Assembly: GCA_963832305.1 (NCBI GenBank)
Contig: CAWHTU010000016.1
Coordinates: forward strand, 248,001 to 312,000
From: Roseiarcus sp963832305
GTDB lineage: Bacteria; Pseudomonadota; Alphaproteobacteria; Rhizobiales; Beijerinckiaceae
Length of the DNA stretch: 64,000 nt
Direction: 5' to 3'
The position numbers were made by a program, and so were the translations under genes. Each line of letters starts with the position of its first letter. The stretch's first letter is position 1. Under the pieces are notes generated by a model that worked only from the letters and a program-made list of their open reading frames with translations, was not told where the DNA came from and searched no databases. Below are positions 52,675 to 63,100 of the stretch, one piece after another.

Positions 52675-55161
52675 ATGGACGAGCTCGTCGTAGCTGACAA
52701 ACCCGCGTCGCAAGCGGCCGAACTGCGTCCCTATACCGCAGCCGAACTCAAGGCCGCGGTGCTGGCGAAACTGACCTATGCCGTCGGCAAGGCGCCGGAA
52801 GTGGCGAGCCCGCGCGACTGGTTTCTAGCCGTCACGTTCGCAACCCGCGACATCGCCGTGGGACGCTGGCTTGAATCGCTGAACGCGGTTTACGCGGACG
52901 GGCGCAAGCGCGTCTATTATCTCTCGCTTGAATTCCTGATCGGACGCCTGCTGTTCGACGCGATGACCAATCTCGGCGTCGCAACGCCGATGGCGGAAGC
53001 GCTCGATGAACTCGGCGTCAACCTTTCCGACCTGCGCCGGATCGAGCCCGACGCCGCGCTGGGCAACGGCGGCCTCGGACGTCTGGCCGCCTGCTTCATG
53101 GACAGCATGGCGACGCTCTCCATCGCCGCGCATGGTTATGGCATCCGCTACGACAACGGCCTCTTCCGGCAAATCATCCGCGGCGGCTGGCAGCAGGAAA
53201 CCCCGGAGGACTGGCTCGTCAACGGCAATCCTTGGGAATTTGTTCGCCCCGAATACAATTACGCCATCGGCTTCGGCGGTTGGGTCGAAATGATCCAGGG
53301 CGACGATGAACGCGCCCACCACGTCTGGCATCCGGCCGAGACGGTCGAAGCGGTCGCCTACGATACTCCGATCGTGGGCTGGCGCGGCAGGCACGTCAAC
53401 ACGCTGCGCCTGTGGTCGGCGCGGGCGACCGACCCCCTGAAGCTCGAAGCCTTCAACGCGGGCGACTACGTCGGCGCGTTTTCAGCGACCGTGCGAGCGG
53501 AAGCGATCTCCAAGGTTCTCTACCCCAGCGACGCCACGCCGGCCGGCCAGGAATTGCGGCTGAGGCAGGAATATTTCTTCGCGTCAGCGTCGCTGCTCGA
53601 TCTCATTCGCCGGCACATCAAGCAATGGGGCGACGTGCGCACCCTTGGGGAGCACTCGGCCGTCCAGCTCAACGACACCCATCCGGCGATCGGGATCGCC
53701 GAATTGATGCGCATCCTCGTCGACCTCAACAAGGTCGAATGGGACGAAGCGTGGGCGATCACGCAGGCGGTGTTCTCTTACACCAACCACACCCTGCTGC
53801 CGGAAGCGCTCGAGACCTGGGCGGTGCCGCTGATGGAGCGGGTGCTGCCGCGCCACATGCAGATCATCTACCTGATCAATGCGGCGCACCTGGACAGCGC
53901 ACGGCGGCGCGGCTTCGTCGACCAGGGCTTGCTGGCGTCGATTTCGATGATCGACGAGCACGCCGGCCGGCGGGTGAGAATGGGCAACCTCGCCTTTGTC
54001 GGCTCGCACAAGATCAACGGCGTCTCGGCGCTCCACACCGACCTGATGCGCAAGACGGTGTTCCACGCCCTCAATGCGGTCTATCCCGGCCGCATCACCA
54101 ACAAGACCAACGGCATCACTTTCCGCCGCTGGCTGATCGAATGCAATCCGGGGCTCGCCGACATCATTCGCTCGGTCCTCGGGGAGCGGGCGCTCGACGA
54201 CTATGGCGCGCTGAAGGGCCTTGCCGCGCACGCGGACGATCCGGCCGTTCAGGAGCAGGTGGCGGCGGCGCACAGGAGCCGCAAGGCCGCGCTCGCGCGC
54301 ACCATCGCCGATCAGGTCAACCAGCGCGTCGACCTCGACGCGATGTTCGACGTGCAGGTCAAGCGGATCCACGAATACAAGCGCCAGCTCCTCAACATCC
54401 TGGAGACCGTGGCGCGCTACAACGCCATCCGCGCCAACCCGACGATCGACTTCGCGCCCAGGGTGAAGATCTTCGCCGGCAAGGCGGCCGCGAGCTACAC
54501 GCAGGCCAAGCTCATCATCAAGCTCGCCATCGACGTCGCCAAGGTCGTCAATTCCGATCCCACCGTGCGCGGCCTTTTGAAGGTGGTGTTCCTGCCCAAC
54601 TATAACGTCTCCCTGGCCGAGATCATCATGCCCGCCGCCGACCTCTCCGAGCAGATTTCGACCGCCGGAATGGAAGCCTCCGGCACCGGCAACATGAAGA
54701 TGGCCCTCAACGGCGCGCTGACCGTCGGCACCCTCGACGGCGCCAATGTCGAGATGCGCGATCTGGTCGGCGACGACAACATTTTCATCTTCGGCCTCAC
54801 CGCGGCCGAGGTTGAGGCGTCGCGCGCCCAGGGCATCGATTCGACCGATCGGATCGCAGCCTCCCCGATCCTGCGCGAAGCGCTCGACGAAATCGGCTCG
54901 GGCGTATTCTCCACCGATGACGCCCAGCGCTATCGCGGGCTCGTCGATACGCTCACCCATCACGATTATTTCATGGTCTGCGCCGATTTCGACGCCTATT
55001 GGGCGACGCAGATCAAGATCGATGAGGCCTGGCGCGACCGTAGACGATGGATGCGCTCGAGCATCCTCAATACCGCCAATGTCGGCTGGTTCTCATCCGA
55101 TCGGACGATCTCCGAATATGCGAAAGAAATCTGGAACGCGCCGTTTGCGCCGATAGACTGA
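52675..55161 (+). CDS. glgP: Glycogen phosphorylase
   Basis: 828 residues, GT35. It releases glucose-1-phosphate from alpha-1,4 chains. Conserved blocks: RVYYLSLEFLIGRLLFDAMT, ALGNGGLGRLAACFMDSMAT, and the PLP lysine K675 in ASGTGNMKMALNGALTVGTL. Start ATG 52675 follows GGGAGACTTC. First gene of the glg run; glgB begins 33 bases after its stop. Confidence 0.97.
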   Translation: MDELVVADKPASQAAELRPYTAAELKAAVLAKLTYAVGKAPEVASPRDWFLAVTFATRDIAVGRWLESLNAVYADGRKRVYYLSLEFLIGRLLFDAMTNLGVATPMAEALDELGVNLSDLRRIEPDAALGNGGLGRLAACFMDSMATLSIAAHGYGIRYDNGLFRQIIRGGWQQETPEDWLVNGNPWEFVRPEYNYAIGFGGWVEMIQGDDERAHHVWHPAETVEAVAYDTPIVGWRGRHVNTLRLWSARATDPLKLEAFNAGDYVGAFSATVRAEAISKVLYPSDATPAGQELRLRQEYFFASASLLDLIRRHIKQWGDVRTLGEHSAVQLNDTHPAIGIAELMRILVDLNKVEWDEAWAITQAVFSYTNHTLLPEALETWAVPLMERVLPRHMQIIYLINAAHLDSARRRGFVDQGLLASISMIDEHAGRRVRMGNLAFVGSHKINGVSALHTDLMRKTVFHALNAVYPGRITNKTNGITFRRWLIECNPGLADIIRSVLGERALDDYGALKGLAAHADDPAVQEQVAAAHRSRKAALARTIADQVNQRVDLDAMFDVQVKRIHEYKRQLLNILETVARYNAIRANPTIDFAPRVKIFAGKAAASYTQAKLIIKLAIDVAKVVNSDPTVRGLLKVVFLPNYNVSLAEIIMPAADLSEQISTAGMEASGTGNMKMALNGALTVGTLDGANVEMRDLVGDDNIFIFGLTAAEVEASRAQGIDSTDRIAASPILREALDEIGSGVFSTDDAQRYRGLVDTLTHHDYFMVCADFDAYWATQIKIDEAWRDRRRWMRSSILNTANVGWFSSDRTISEYAKEIWNAPFAPID

Positions 55162-55194
55162 CCGACAGGCCAAACTGCGGCCAGGGAGGACGGA

Positions 55195-57396
55195 ATGGGG
55201 GAGGAATGGAGAGCGGGCGAGGAGGCGCTGGACGCCGTTGCCGCAGCGCGAAACTCCGACCCTTTCGCCGTGCTCGGGCCGCATGAGACGGCGTCAGGAT
55301 GGGTCATCCGGGTGTTCGCGCCCGGCGCGATCTCGGTTCGCGCGCTTACCCGCGAGGGCAAGCGCCTGGCCGATTTGCCGCGCCGCAAGGGCGACTTTTT
55401 CGAAGCGCTGATTCCATCCGCCAAGGAGCGGCCCGCCTATCGCGTTGAAGTCGAAACCGCGCAGGGGAGCTATACGTACATCGACCCTTACGCATTCGGG
55501 CCGGCGCTGGGGCCGCTCGACGACTATCTTGTCCGCGAAGGCACGCATCGCCAGCTTTACCGCCGGCTCGGCGCCCAACTCATCAACCATGAGGGCGTCG
55601 ACGGCGTGCTGTTTGCGGTCTGGGCGCCGAATGCGTCGCGGGTCTCGGTCGTCGGCGCCTTCAACCAGTGGGACGGACGCCGCTGCCAGATGCGCCGTCG
55701 GTTCGACAGCGGCCTGTGGGAGATCTTCGTCCCCGAACTGACCGTCGGCGCGATATACAAGTTCGAGCTCGTCGGCCCGGACGGGGCGCTATTGCCGCTC
55801 AAGGCCGATCCGTTCGGCTTTGAAGCCGAGCTCCGGCCGATGACCGCCTCAGTCGTCGCTCACAGCGACGACTTCACCTGGACCGACGGCGAATACATGG
55901 CCAGGCGCGGCGAGGGCGAAGCGCGGCGCAAGCCGATGTCGATCTATGAGGTCCATCTCGGGTCGTGGCGTCGCGGCGAAGGCGGACGGTTTCTCACCTA
56001 CGAGGAGCTCGCCGACGAGCTCCTCCCTTACGCCGTCGATATGGGCTATACCCATGTCGAGCTGTTGCCGATCAGCGAGCATCCGCTCGACGAGTCCTGG
56101 GGATATCAGCCTCTCGGTCTGTTCGCCCCGACCCGGCGTTTCGGCGAGCCGGCGGGATTCGCGCGCTTTGTCGATCGCGCGCATGGGGCGGGCCTTGGCG
56201 TCATCCTCGACTGGGTCCCGGCGCATTTTCCGACCGACGCTCAGGGCCTCGCACGCTTCGACGGCACCGCGCTCTATGAGCACGCCGACCCACGCAAGGG
56301 TTTTCACCCCGACTGGAACACCGCGATCTACAATTTCGGCCGCATCGAGGTCGCGAATTTCCTTTATTGCAACGCACTCTACTGGGTCGATCGCTTCCAC
56401 ATCGACGGGCTGCGCGTCGACGCCGTCGCCTCGATGCTCTACCTCGACTATTCCCGCCGCGAGGGCGAATGGCTGCCGAACGCAGACGGCAGCAGGGAAA
56501 ACCGCGAAGCGATCGCCTTCCTCCGGCGCTCCAACGAACTCGTTTATGGCGGCTTTCCGGGCGCGGTGACCATCGCGGAGGAATTGACCGCCTTTCCCGG
56601 CGTCTCGCGACCGACCGACCACGGCGGCCTCGGCTTCGGCTTCAAGTGGAACATGGGCTGGATGCACGACACGCTCGACTACATGTCGCGCGATCCGATC
56701 TATCGCCGCTGGAGCCACGACAAGATGACCTTCGGTCTTCTTTATGCTTTCAGCGAGAACTTCGTCCTGCCCATCTCGCACGATGAGGTCGTCCACGGCA
56801 AAGGCTCGGTCATCGGCAAGATGCCGGGCGACGAATGGCGCCGATTCGCCAACGCGCGCGCCTTCTACGGCTTCATGTGGGGCCACCCGGGCAAGAAGCT
56901 CCTGTTCATGGGACAGGAGTTCGGACAGACGAGCGAATGGAACGCCTCTGAGTCGCTTCCCTGGTGGCTGCTCGACCATTGGCCCCATCAGGGCGTTCAG
57001 GCGCTGATCCGCGATCTCAATCGGCTCTACCGCGAGACGCCCGCCCTTCATGCGCGCGACTGCGAGCCCGAAGGCTTCCGCTGGATCGTCGTCAACGACG
57101 ATACCCAGTCCGTGCTGGCCTTTCTGCGCCGCGGCGCGCCGAGCGACCCGCCGGTCGCGGTCGTCTGCAACTTTACGCCGGAGCCGCGCGTTGGCTACCG
57201 TCTCGGCCTGCCTTACGAGGGCTTCTGGCGCGAGGCGCTCAATAGCGACGCGGGTCCGTACGGGGGCTCCAACATGGGCAATTTCGGCGGCGTCACGGCC
57301 GAAGCGCGCTCCTCGCACGGCTTCCCCGCCTCCGCGACGTTGACGTTGCCCCCGCTGGCGACCTTGTTCCTCGTTTTCAGCCCGCCCGCGTCCTGA
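55195..57396 (+). CDS. glgB: 1,4-alpha-glucan branching enzyme
   Basis: 733 residues, GH13. It has an N-terminal CBM48 part (FAVWAPNASRVSVVGAFNQW) and a catalytic barrel with DWVPAHFPTD, nucleophile D409 in FHIDGLRVDAVASMLYLDYS and acid/base E462 in GAVTIAEELTAFPGVSRP. It makes the alpha-1,6 branches of glycogen. Start follows GGGAGGACGGA. The ends match the usual length. Confidence 0.97.
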   Translation: MGEEWRAGEEALDAVAAARNSDPFAVLGPHETASGWVIRVFAPGAISVRALTREGKRLADLPRRKGDFFEALIPSAKERPAYRVEVETAQGSYTYIDPYAFGPALGPLDDYLVREGTHRQLYRRLGAQLINHEGVDGVLFAVWAPNASRVSVVGAFNQWDGRRCQMRRRFDSGLWEIFVPELTVGAIYKFELVGPDGALLPLKADPFGFEAELRPMTASVVAHSDDFTWTDGEYMARRGEGEARRKPMSIYEVHLGSWRRGEGGRFLTYEELADELLPYAVDMGYTHVELLPISEHPLDESWGYQPLGLFAPTRRFGEPAGFARFVDRAHGAGLGVILDWVPAHFPTDAQGLARFDGTALYEHADPRKGFHPDWNTAIYNFGRIEVANFLYCNALYWVDRFHIDGLRVDAVASMLYLDYSRREGEWLPNADGSRENREAIAFLRRSNELVYGGFPGAVTIAEELTAFPGVSRPTDHGGLGFGFKWNMGWMHDTLDYMSRDPIYRRWSHDKMTFGLLYAFSENFVLPISHDEVVHGKGSVIGKMPGDEWRRFANARAFYGFMWGHPGKKLLFMGQEFGQTSEWNASESLPWWLLDHWPHQGVQALIRDLNRLYRETPALHARDCEPEGFRWIVVNDDTQSVLAFLRRGAPSDPPVAVVCNFTPEPRVGYRLGLPYEGFWREALNSDAGPYGGSNMGNFGGVTAEARSSHGFPASATLTLPPLATLFLVFSPPAS

Positions 57397-57410
57397 CGAC
57401 GGAGTTAATC

Positions 57411-58694
57411 ATGCGTAAGACGAAAACGGCGAAGGAGCTCGGCATTTCGCCCCCGTATGCGCGCCACGCCATGGCCTACGTGCTCGCCGGCGGACGCGGC
57501 AGCCGCCTGCTCGAGCTCACCGACCGGCGCGCCAAGCCCGCGGTTTATTTTGGCGGCAAATCGCGGATCATCGACTTCGCGCTCTCGAACGCGCTCAACT
57601 CCGGTATTCGCCGTATCGCGGTCGCCACTCAATACAAGGCCCATAGCCTCATCCGTCACCTGCAGCGCGGCTGGAACTTCTTTCGACCGGAGCGCAACGA
57701 GAGTTTCGACGTCCTGCCCGCCTCGCAGCGCGTGTCCGAGACGATGTGGTACCTCGGCACCGCGGACGCGGTCTATCAGAACATCGATATCATCGAGAGC
57801 TATCGTCCCCTCTTCATGGTGCTGCTCGCCGGCGATCACATCTACAAGATGGATTACGAGAAGATGCTGCAGCAGCATGTCGACACGGACGCTGACGTCA
57901 CCGTCGGCTGTCTGGAGGCCTCGCTCGAGGAAGCAACGGGCTTCGGCGTCATGCACGTCGACGAAAAAAACACGATCATCGAGTTCCTGGAGAAGCCGAA
58001 GAAGCCGCCGCCCATGCCGGGGAAATCGGACGTCGCCCTCTGCAGCATGGGCATCTACGTGTTCGAGACCTCGTTTTTGATCGACCTGCTCAAGCGCGAT
58101 GCGGCGGACATCAATTCGAGCCACGATTTCGGCAAGGACATCATTCCCTACCTTGTCAAGAACGGCAAAGCGGTAGCGCATCACTTCTCGCAGTCCTGCG
58201 TGACGTCGAGCGAGGAGGCCAAGCCCTATTGGCGCGACGTGGGAACCGTCGATGCCTATTGGGGCGCGAACATCGATTTGACCGATGTCGTACCCGATCT
58301 CGACCTCTATGATCGCAGCTGGCCGATCTGGACCTACGGCGAAATCACGCCACCGGCGAAATTCGTCCATGACGTGGATGGCCGCCGCGGCCTTGCGGTC
58401 TCGACCCTGCTGTCGGGAGGCTGCATCGTCTCAGGCGCGTCGCTCAGCCGGTCGCTCGTCTTCACCGGCGTGCACGTGCATTCGTTCAGCATCGTTCACG
58501 AGACCGTCGTGCTGCCCTATGTCAACATCGGGCGCAATGTGCGGCTCGCCAAAACGATTATAGACAGCGAAGTGCGCATTCCCGACGGCCTCGTCGTTGG
58601 CGAAGACCCCGTACTCGACGCCAAACGGTTCCGGCGCACGGAAAGCGGCGTCACCCTGATCACCCAGCCGATGATCGACAAGCTCGCGCAATGA
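57411..58694 (+). CDS. glgC: Glucose-1-phosphate adenylyltransferase
   Basis: 427 residues; makes ADP-glucose, the committed step. The nucleotidyltransferase motif is AYVLAGGRGSRLLELTDRRA, then AKPAVYFGGKSRIIDFALSN and the C-terminal left-handed beta helix (RSLVFTGVHVHSFSIVHETV). Typically allosterically controlled. Its last bases overlap the glgA start (ATGA). Confidence 0.96.
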   Translation: MRKTKTAKELGISPPYARHAMAYVLAGGRGSRLLELTDRRAKPAVYFGGKSRIIDFALSNALNSGIRRIAVATQYKAHSLIRHLQRGWNFFRPERNESFDVLPASQRVSETMWYLGTADAVYQNIDIIESYRPLFMVLLAGDHIYKMDYEKMLQQHVDTDADVTVGCLEASLEEATGFGVMHVDEKNTIIEFLEKPKKPPPMPGKSDVALCSMGIYVFETSFLIDLLKRDAADINSSHDFGKDIIPYLVKNGKAVAHHFSQSCVTSSEEAKPYWRDVGTVDAYWGANIDLTDVVPDLDLYDRSWPIWTYGEITPPAKFVHDVDGRRGLAVSTLLSGGCIVSGASLSRSLVFTGVHVHSFSIVHETVVLPYVNIGRNVRLAKTIIDSEVRIPDGLVVGEDPVLDAKRFRRTESGVTLITQPMIDKLAQ

Positions 58695-60145
58695 GCGAGC
58701 TGAAAGTCCTCTCCGTCGCCTCGGAGATCTTCCCCCTCGTCAAGACCGGGGGGCTCGCCGATGTCGCCGGCGCGCTGCCCGCAGCCCTGGCCCGCGAAGG
58801 CGTCGAGATGAGAACGCTGGTCCCCGCCTACCCTGCGGTCATGGCCAAGCTCGTCGACGCCTCGAAGGCGCATGACTATGCCGATCTCTTCGGCGGCCCG
58901 GCGCGCGTCCTCGCGGGCAAAGCCGGCGGACTCGACCTGTTTGCGATCGACGCCCCCCATCTCTTCGACCGACCCGGCAATCCCTACCTCGGCCCCGACG
59001 GGCTCGACTGGCCCGACAATGCGCGCCGGTTCGCGGCGCTGGGACGCGTTGGCGCCGACATCGGGCTCGGCGCGATCGACGACTTCCGGCCACAGGTCGT
59101 TCATGCCCATGACTGGCAGGCGGCGCTCGCTCCCGCCTATCTGCATTATGCGGAGGCGCCGCGTCCCGGAACGGCCATCACGATCCACAACATCGCGTTC
59201 CAGGGGCACTTTCCGGCCTCGATCTTCGCCGAGCTGGGTTTGCCCGCGGCTGCGATGACGATCGACGGGGTCGAATATTTCGGCGGCGTTGGCTACCTGA
59301 AAGCCGGCCTTCTGCTGTCCGACCGCATCACCACCGTCTCGCCGACCTACGCACGCGAGATCATGACGCCGGAATTCGGCATGGCGCTCGACGGGCTCCT
59401 GCGCACGCGCGCCGCGGTCGTCCAGGGGATCGTCAACGGCATCGACGACACGGTCTGGAATCCGGCCACCGACGCCGCGCTGGCGCAAAACTACAGCGCG
59501 CTGCGCATCGACATGCGGGTGCGCAACAAGACCGCGCTCCAGACCCGGATGGGCCTCGCCACGGGCGTTAATCAGCCTCTCTTCGGCGTCGTCTCCCGCC
59601 TCTCCGATCAGAAGGGCCTCGACCTTCTGCTGGACGCGCTGCCGGGGCTCATCGGCAAGGGCGGACAGCTCGCGCTGCTCGGCTCGGGCGACGCGACGCT
59701 CGAGGCGGGCTTCGCCGCGGCCGCGGCGGCGCGGCCGGACTCGGCCAGCTGCGTCATCGGCTACGACGAGAAGCTCGCCCATCTTTTCCAGGCCGGGGCC
59801 GACTTCATCGTCGTGCCGTCGCGGTTCGAGCCTTGCGGCCTGACGCAGCTCTGCGCTCTCCGCTATGGCGCCGTGCCGATCGTCGCCCGTGTCGGCGGCC
59901 TCGCCGACACGGTGATCGACGCCAACGAGGCAGCGTTGTCGGCCGGGGTGGCGACGGGCGTCCAGTTCTTTCCGCCCTCGATCGAAGCGCTGACTCATGC
60001 GCTCGATCGGGCGCTGGAGATCTTCCGCGATCCGGCGCGATCAAGACGCCTCAAGCTCAACGGCATGCGCTCGGACGTCTCCTGGCGCGGCCCGGCGCAG
60101 CGATACGCCGCGCTTTATCGCGCTCTCGCCCGGCCTGCCGAATGA
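58691..60145 (+). CDS. glgA: Glycogen synthase
   Basis: 484 residues, GT5. The N-terminal ADP-glucose-binding KTGGLADVAGALPAALAREG begins at residue 18; later VHAHDWQAALAPAYLHYAEA and the C-terminal FEPCGLTQLCALRYGAVPIV with the nucleotide-binding Glu. Overlaps both glgC (ATGA) and the GlgX-MalQ gene (ATGA), so all three are translationally coupled. Confidence 0.97.
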   Translation: MSELKVLSVASEIFPLVKTGGLADVAGALPAALAREGVEMRTLVPAYPAVMAKLVDASKAHDYADLFGGPARVLAGKAGGLDLFAIDAPHLFDRPGNPYLGPDGLDWPDNARRFAALGRVGADIGLGAIDDFRPQVVHAHDWQAALAPAYLHYAEAPRPGTAITIHNIAFQGHFPASIFAELGLPAAAMTIDGVEYFGGVGYLKAGLLLSDRITTVSPTYAREIMTPEFGMALDGLLRTRAAVVQGIVNGIDDTVWNPATDAALAQNYSALRIDMRVRNKTALQTRMGLATGVNQPLFGVVSRLSDQKGLDLLLDALPGLIGKGGQLALLGSGDATLEAGFAAAAAARPDSASCVIGYDEKLAHLFQAGADFIVVPSRFEPCGLTQLCALRYGAVPIVARVGGLADTVIDANEAALSAGVATGVQFFPPSIEALTHALDRALEIFRDPARSRRLKLNGMRSDVSWRGPAQRYAALYRALARPAE

Positions 60146-63100
60146 GCGACCTTCCAGCGGGGCTCGGCGTCGCCGTTGCGGCCAAAGGCCTCGAGGCCGC
60201 GCTCGTTCTGCCCAACGCCGAGAGCGCGTCGCTGTGCCTCTACGACGGCGATCGCGAAGTGTTCCGCGCGCCCATGGCCCGTGACGCGCGCGGCGTCCTG
60301 CGCGGCCTCGCGCCCGGCTTCGGAGCGGGCGCGCGCTACGGCTTTCGCGTCGATGGTCCATACGACCCGGCGCGCGGCGCCCGCTTCGACGCCTCCAAGC
60401 TTCTGGCCGACCCTTACGCCTGGCGGTTCGACCGGCCGTTCCGTCTTCACCCGTCGATGTTCAAGTTCGGTGAAGACACAGGTGCTCACACGCCGAAGGC
60501 GATCGCTGGATCGCCGCCCGCGGGCGAGCCGGGGTTCAAGCGCATCGCTGCAGAAGCGCTGGTCATCTACGAGCTCAACCTGCGCGGCTTCTCCCGCCTC
60601 AACCCGGCGATCCCCGAGGCCGCGCGCGGGACCTTCGCCGGACTCGCCCACCCCGTGTCGATTGCTCACCTCGCGGCGCTCGGCGTCACCGCCGTGGAGA
60701 TCATGCCAGCGGATACGTTCGTCGACGAACGGCAAATGTCCGCGCTCGGCCTATCGGATGCATGGGGCTACAACGCCGTCGTGTTCGGATCGCCCGACCC
60801 TCGCCTTGCTCCCGGCGGCTGGGCGGAGGTGCGCGCGACGACCGACGCGCTGCATGCGGCTGGCATGGAGGCCATTCTTGACGTGGTTTTCAACCACAAC
60901 GGCGAGAGTGACCAGCTCGGCCCGACCCTCTCTTTCCGCGGCCTCGACAACGCCGCCTGGTTCCGCCTCGATCCCAACAATCCGGCGCTCTACATCAACG
61001 ACGCAGGGACCGGCAATTGCCTTGCCCTCGACCGCCCGTTGGTCATCGACATGGCGATCGGCGCGCTGAAGCGCTGGATGATCCATGGCGGGTTCGACGG
61101 CTTCCGCTTCGATCTGGCTCCGTCGCTTGGCCGTCGCCCGACTGGCTTCGACGCCAACGCGCCTTTCTTCCAGGCGCTCGCGGCCGATCCCATACTCGCC
61201 AGGGCGCGGCTCATCGCCGAACCTTGGGATATTGGTCCGGGCGGCTACCGGCTCGGCCAGTTCGCCCCCTCGTTCGCCGAATGGAACGATCGCTTCCGCG
61301 ACGCCGCCCGCCGCTTCTGGCGCGGCGATCCTGGCCTGCGGGGCGAAATCGCCACCCGGATTGCGGGTTCGCGCGACATTTTCGCGCAGGCCCCAACGCC
61401 GTCAAAAGGCGTCAATTTCGTTGTCGTCCACGATGGTTTCACGCTACGCGACCTAGTCTCGTATGACCGAAAGCACAATGAGGCGAACGGCGAAAACAAC
61501 CGGGACGGTTCGGACAACAACCTCAGCTGGAACCACGGCGTCGAGGGGCCGAGCGATGATCCGGCGATTTTAGCGGCGCGTTCGTGCGACGAGCGCAATC
61601 TCCTGACCCTGCTTATCGCTTCGCGCGGGACGCCGATGCTCTCCATGGGCATGGAGCTCGGCTTCAGCCAGGGCGGCAACAACAACGCCTATGCCCAGGA
61701 CAACGCGACGAGCGCAATCGACTGGCGCGCCGCCGACGCTTCGCTCATCGCCTTCACCGCCCGGCTCATCAAGGCGCGGCGCAGCAATTCCGCGCTGTCG
61801 CGCGACGCCTTCCTGACCGGCGGGCCGTTCGGCTCGAGCGCCCTCGCCGACGTGGAGTGGCGCGACGCCGACGGGCCGATGACCGACGGCAGCTGGAAGG
61901 ACCCGGCGGGCGCGATTCTGGTCGCGGTCTTCGCCGCGCCGCAAGGCGACGTCGGCGACCGCGTGGCTGTCGCGATGAACCGATCGACCACGGAAGCCGA
62001 AATCCGCTTGCCGACGCCGCGCCCCGGCATGGCCTGGCGCGCCCTTATCGACACCAGCGACCCGGAGACGCCCGAGCACGGAATCGCCCTTGCCGACCGG
62101 GTGCGACTGCACGCCCGCTCATCGCTTATTCTCGCCGAGGCTCGGACCGCGAGCGGCCCCGGTTCCGGCGCGCCCAGCGCCGAGACCATCGACACCCTCG
62201 CCGGCGCGGCGGGAATCGCCGCCGAATGGTGGGACGTCCGGGGCAAGCGTACGATCGTCACGCCCGAGACCAAGATTGCGCTTCTCACGGCGCTCGGCCT
62301 GGAGGCCGGCAGCGAGGCCGAGGCGCGCGGCAGCCTGACAAGGCTCGTCGACGAAACGCGGCGTCGCCGCCTGCCCTTTTCGCTCGTGCTGCGCCTCGGC
62401 GAGCCGCAAGTCGCGCCTTTGCGCGACCTGCCCCGGGCCGTCGACGCACGCATCGCGCCCGAGGACGGGGCCGCCGTCGAATGGCAGGTCGAGGCCGGCG
62501 ACGGCGTCCGCCGCGGCCTGCCCGATGGGCGCACCGTCGCCGAGCGCACGATCGCCTTGCCAGCGCTGCCGGTCGGCCGCTACCGGCTGATCGTCGACGG
62601 CGTCGAATGCGCGCTGACGGTCGCCCCGCCGAAGGCCTTCAGCTCCCCCGCGGCGCAGCGCAAGCGGTTCGGGGTGGCCGCCCAGCTCTACGCGCTCAGG
62701 CGCGCGGGGGAGGACCGGCCGGACCAGGGGATCGGCGACTTCTCGGCGCTCGCGCTGGCGGGTGAGAAGGCTGGCTCCGCCGGGGCGGCTTATTTCGGGG
62801 TCAGCCCTTTGCATATGCTGTTCCCGCGCGACCGGGAGAGAGCCAGTCCCTATTACCCCTCGGATCGGCGCTTCGTCGATCCGATATTGATCGACGCTCT
62901 CGACGGCGCCGGGCTGCCGCGCGATGAGGCGGTCGACGACGGCGCTCGCCGCGCTGGCGCCGGCGTTCGCCGCCGCGGCCGCGACCAGACGTGTCGAGTA
63001 CGACGCCGTGTGGCGCGCCAAACGAGCCGCGCTTGAAGCCTGGAGCGCGGCCTTCGCCCGCCTCCGCGGCGCGCGCCCAAGCGATCCGCTCGTCGCCGCC

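Noticed and set aside
55849..57318. Long minus-strand ORFs opposite glgB, glgP and glgA
   Set aside because: They mirror the coding periodicity of the glg genes and show no recognisable domain.
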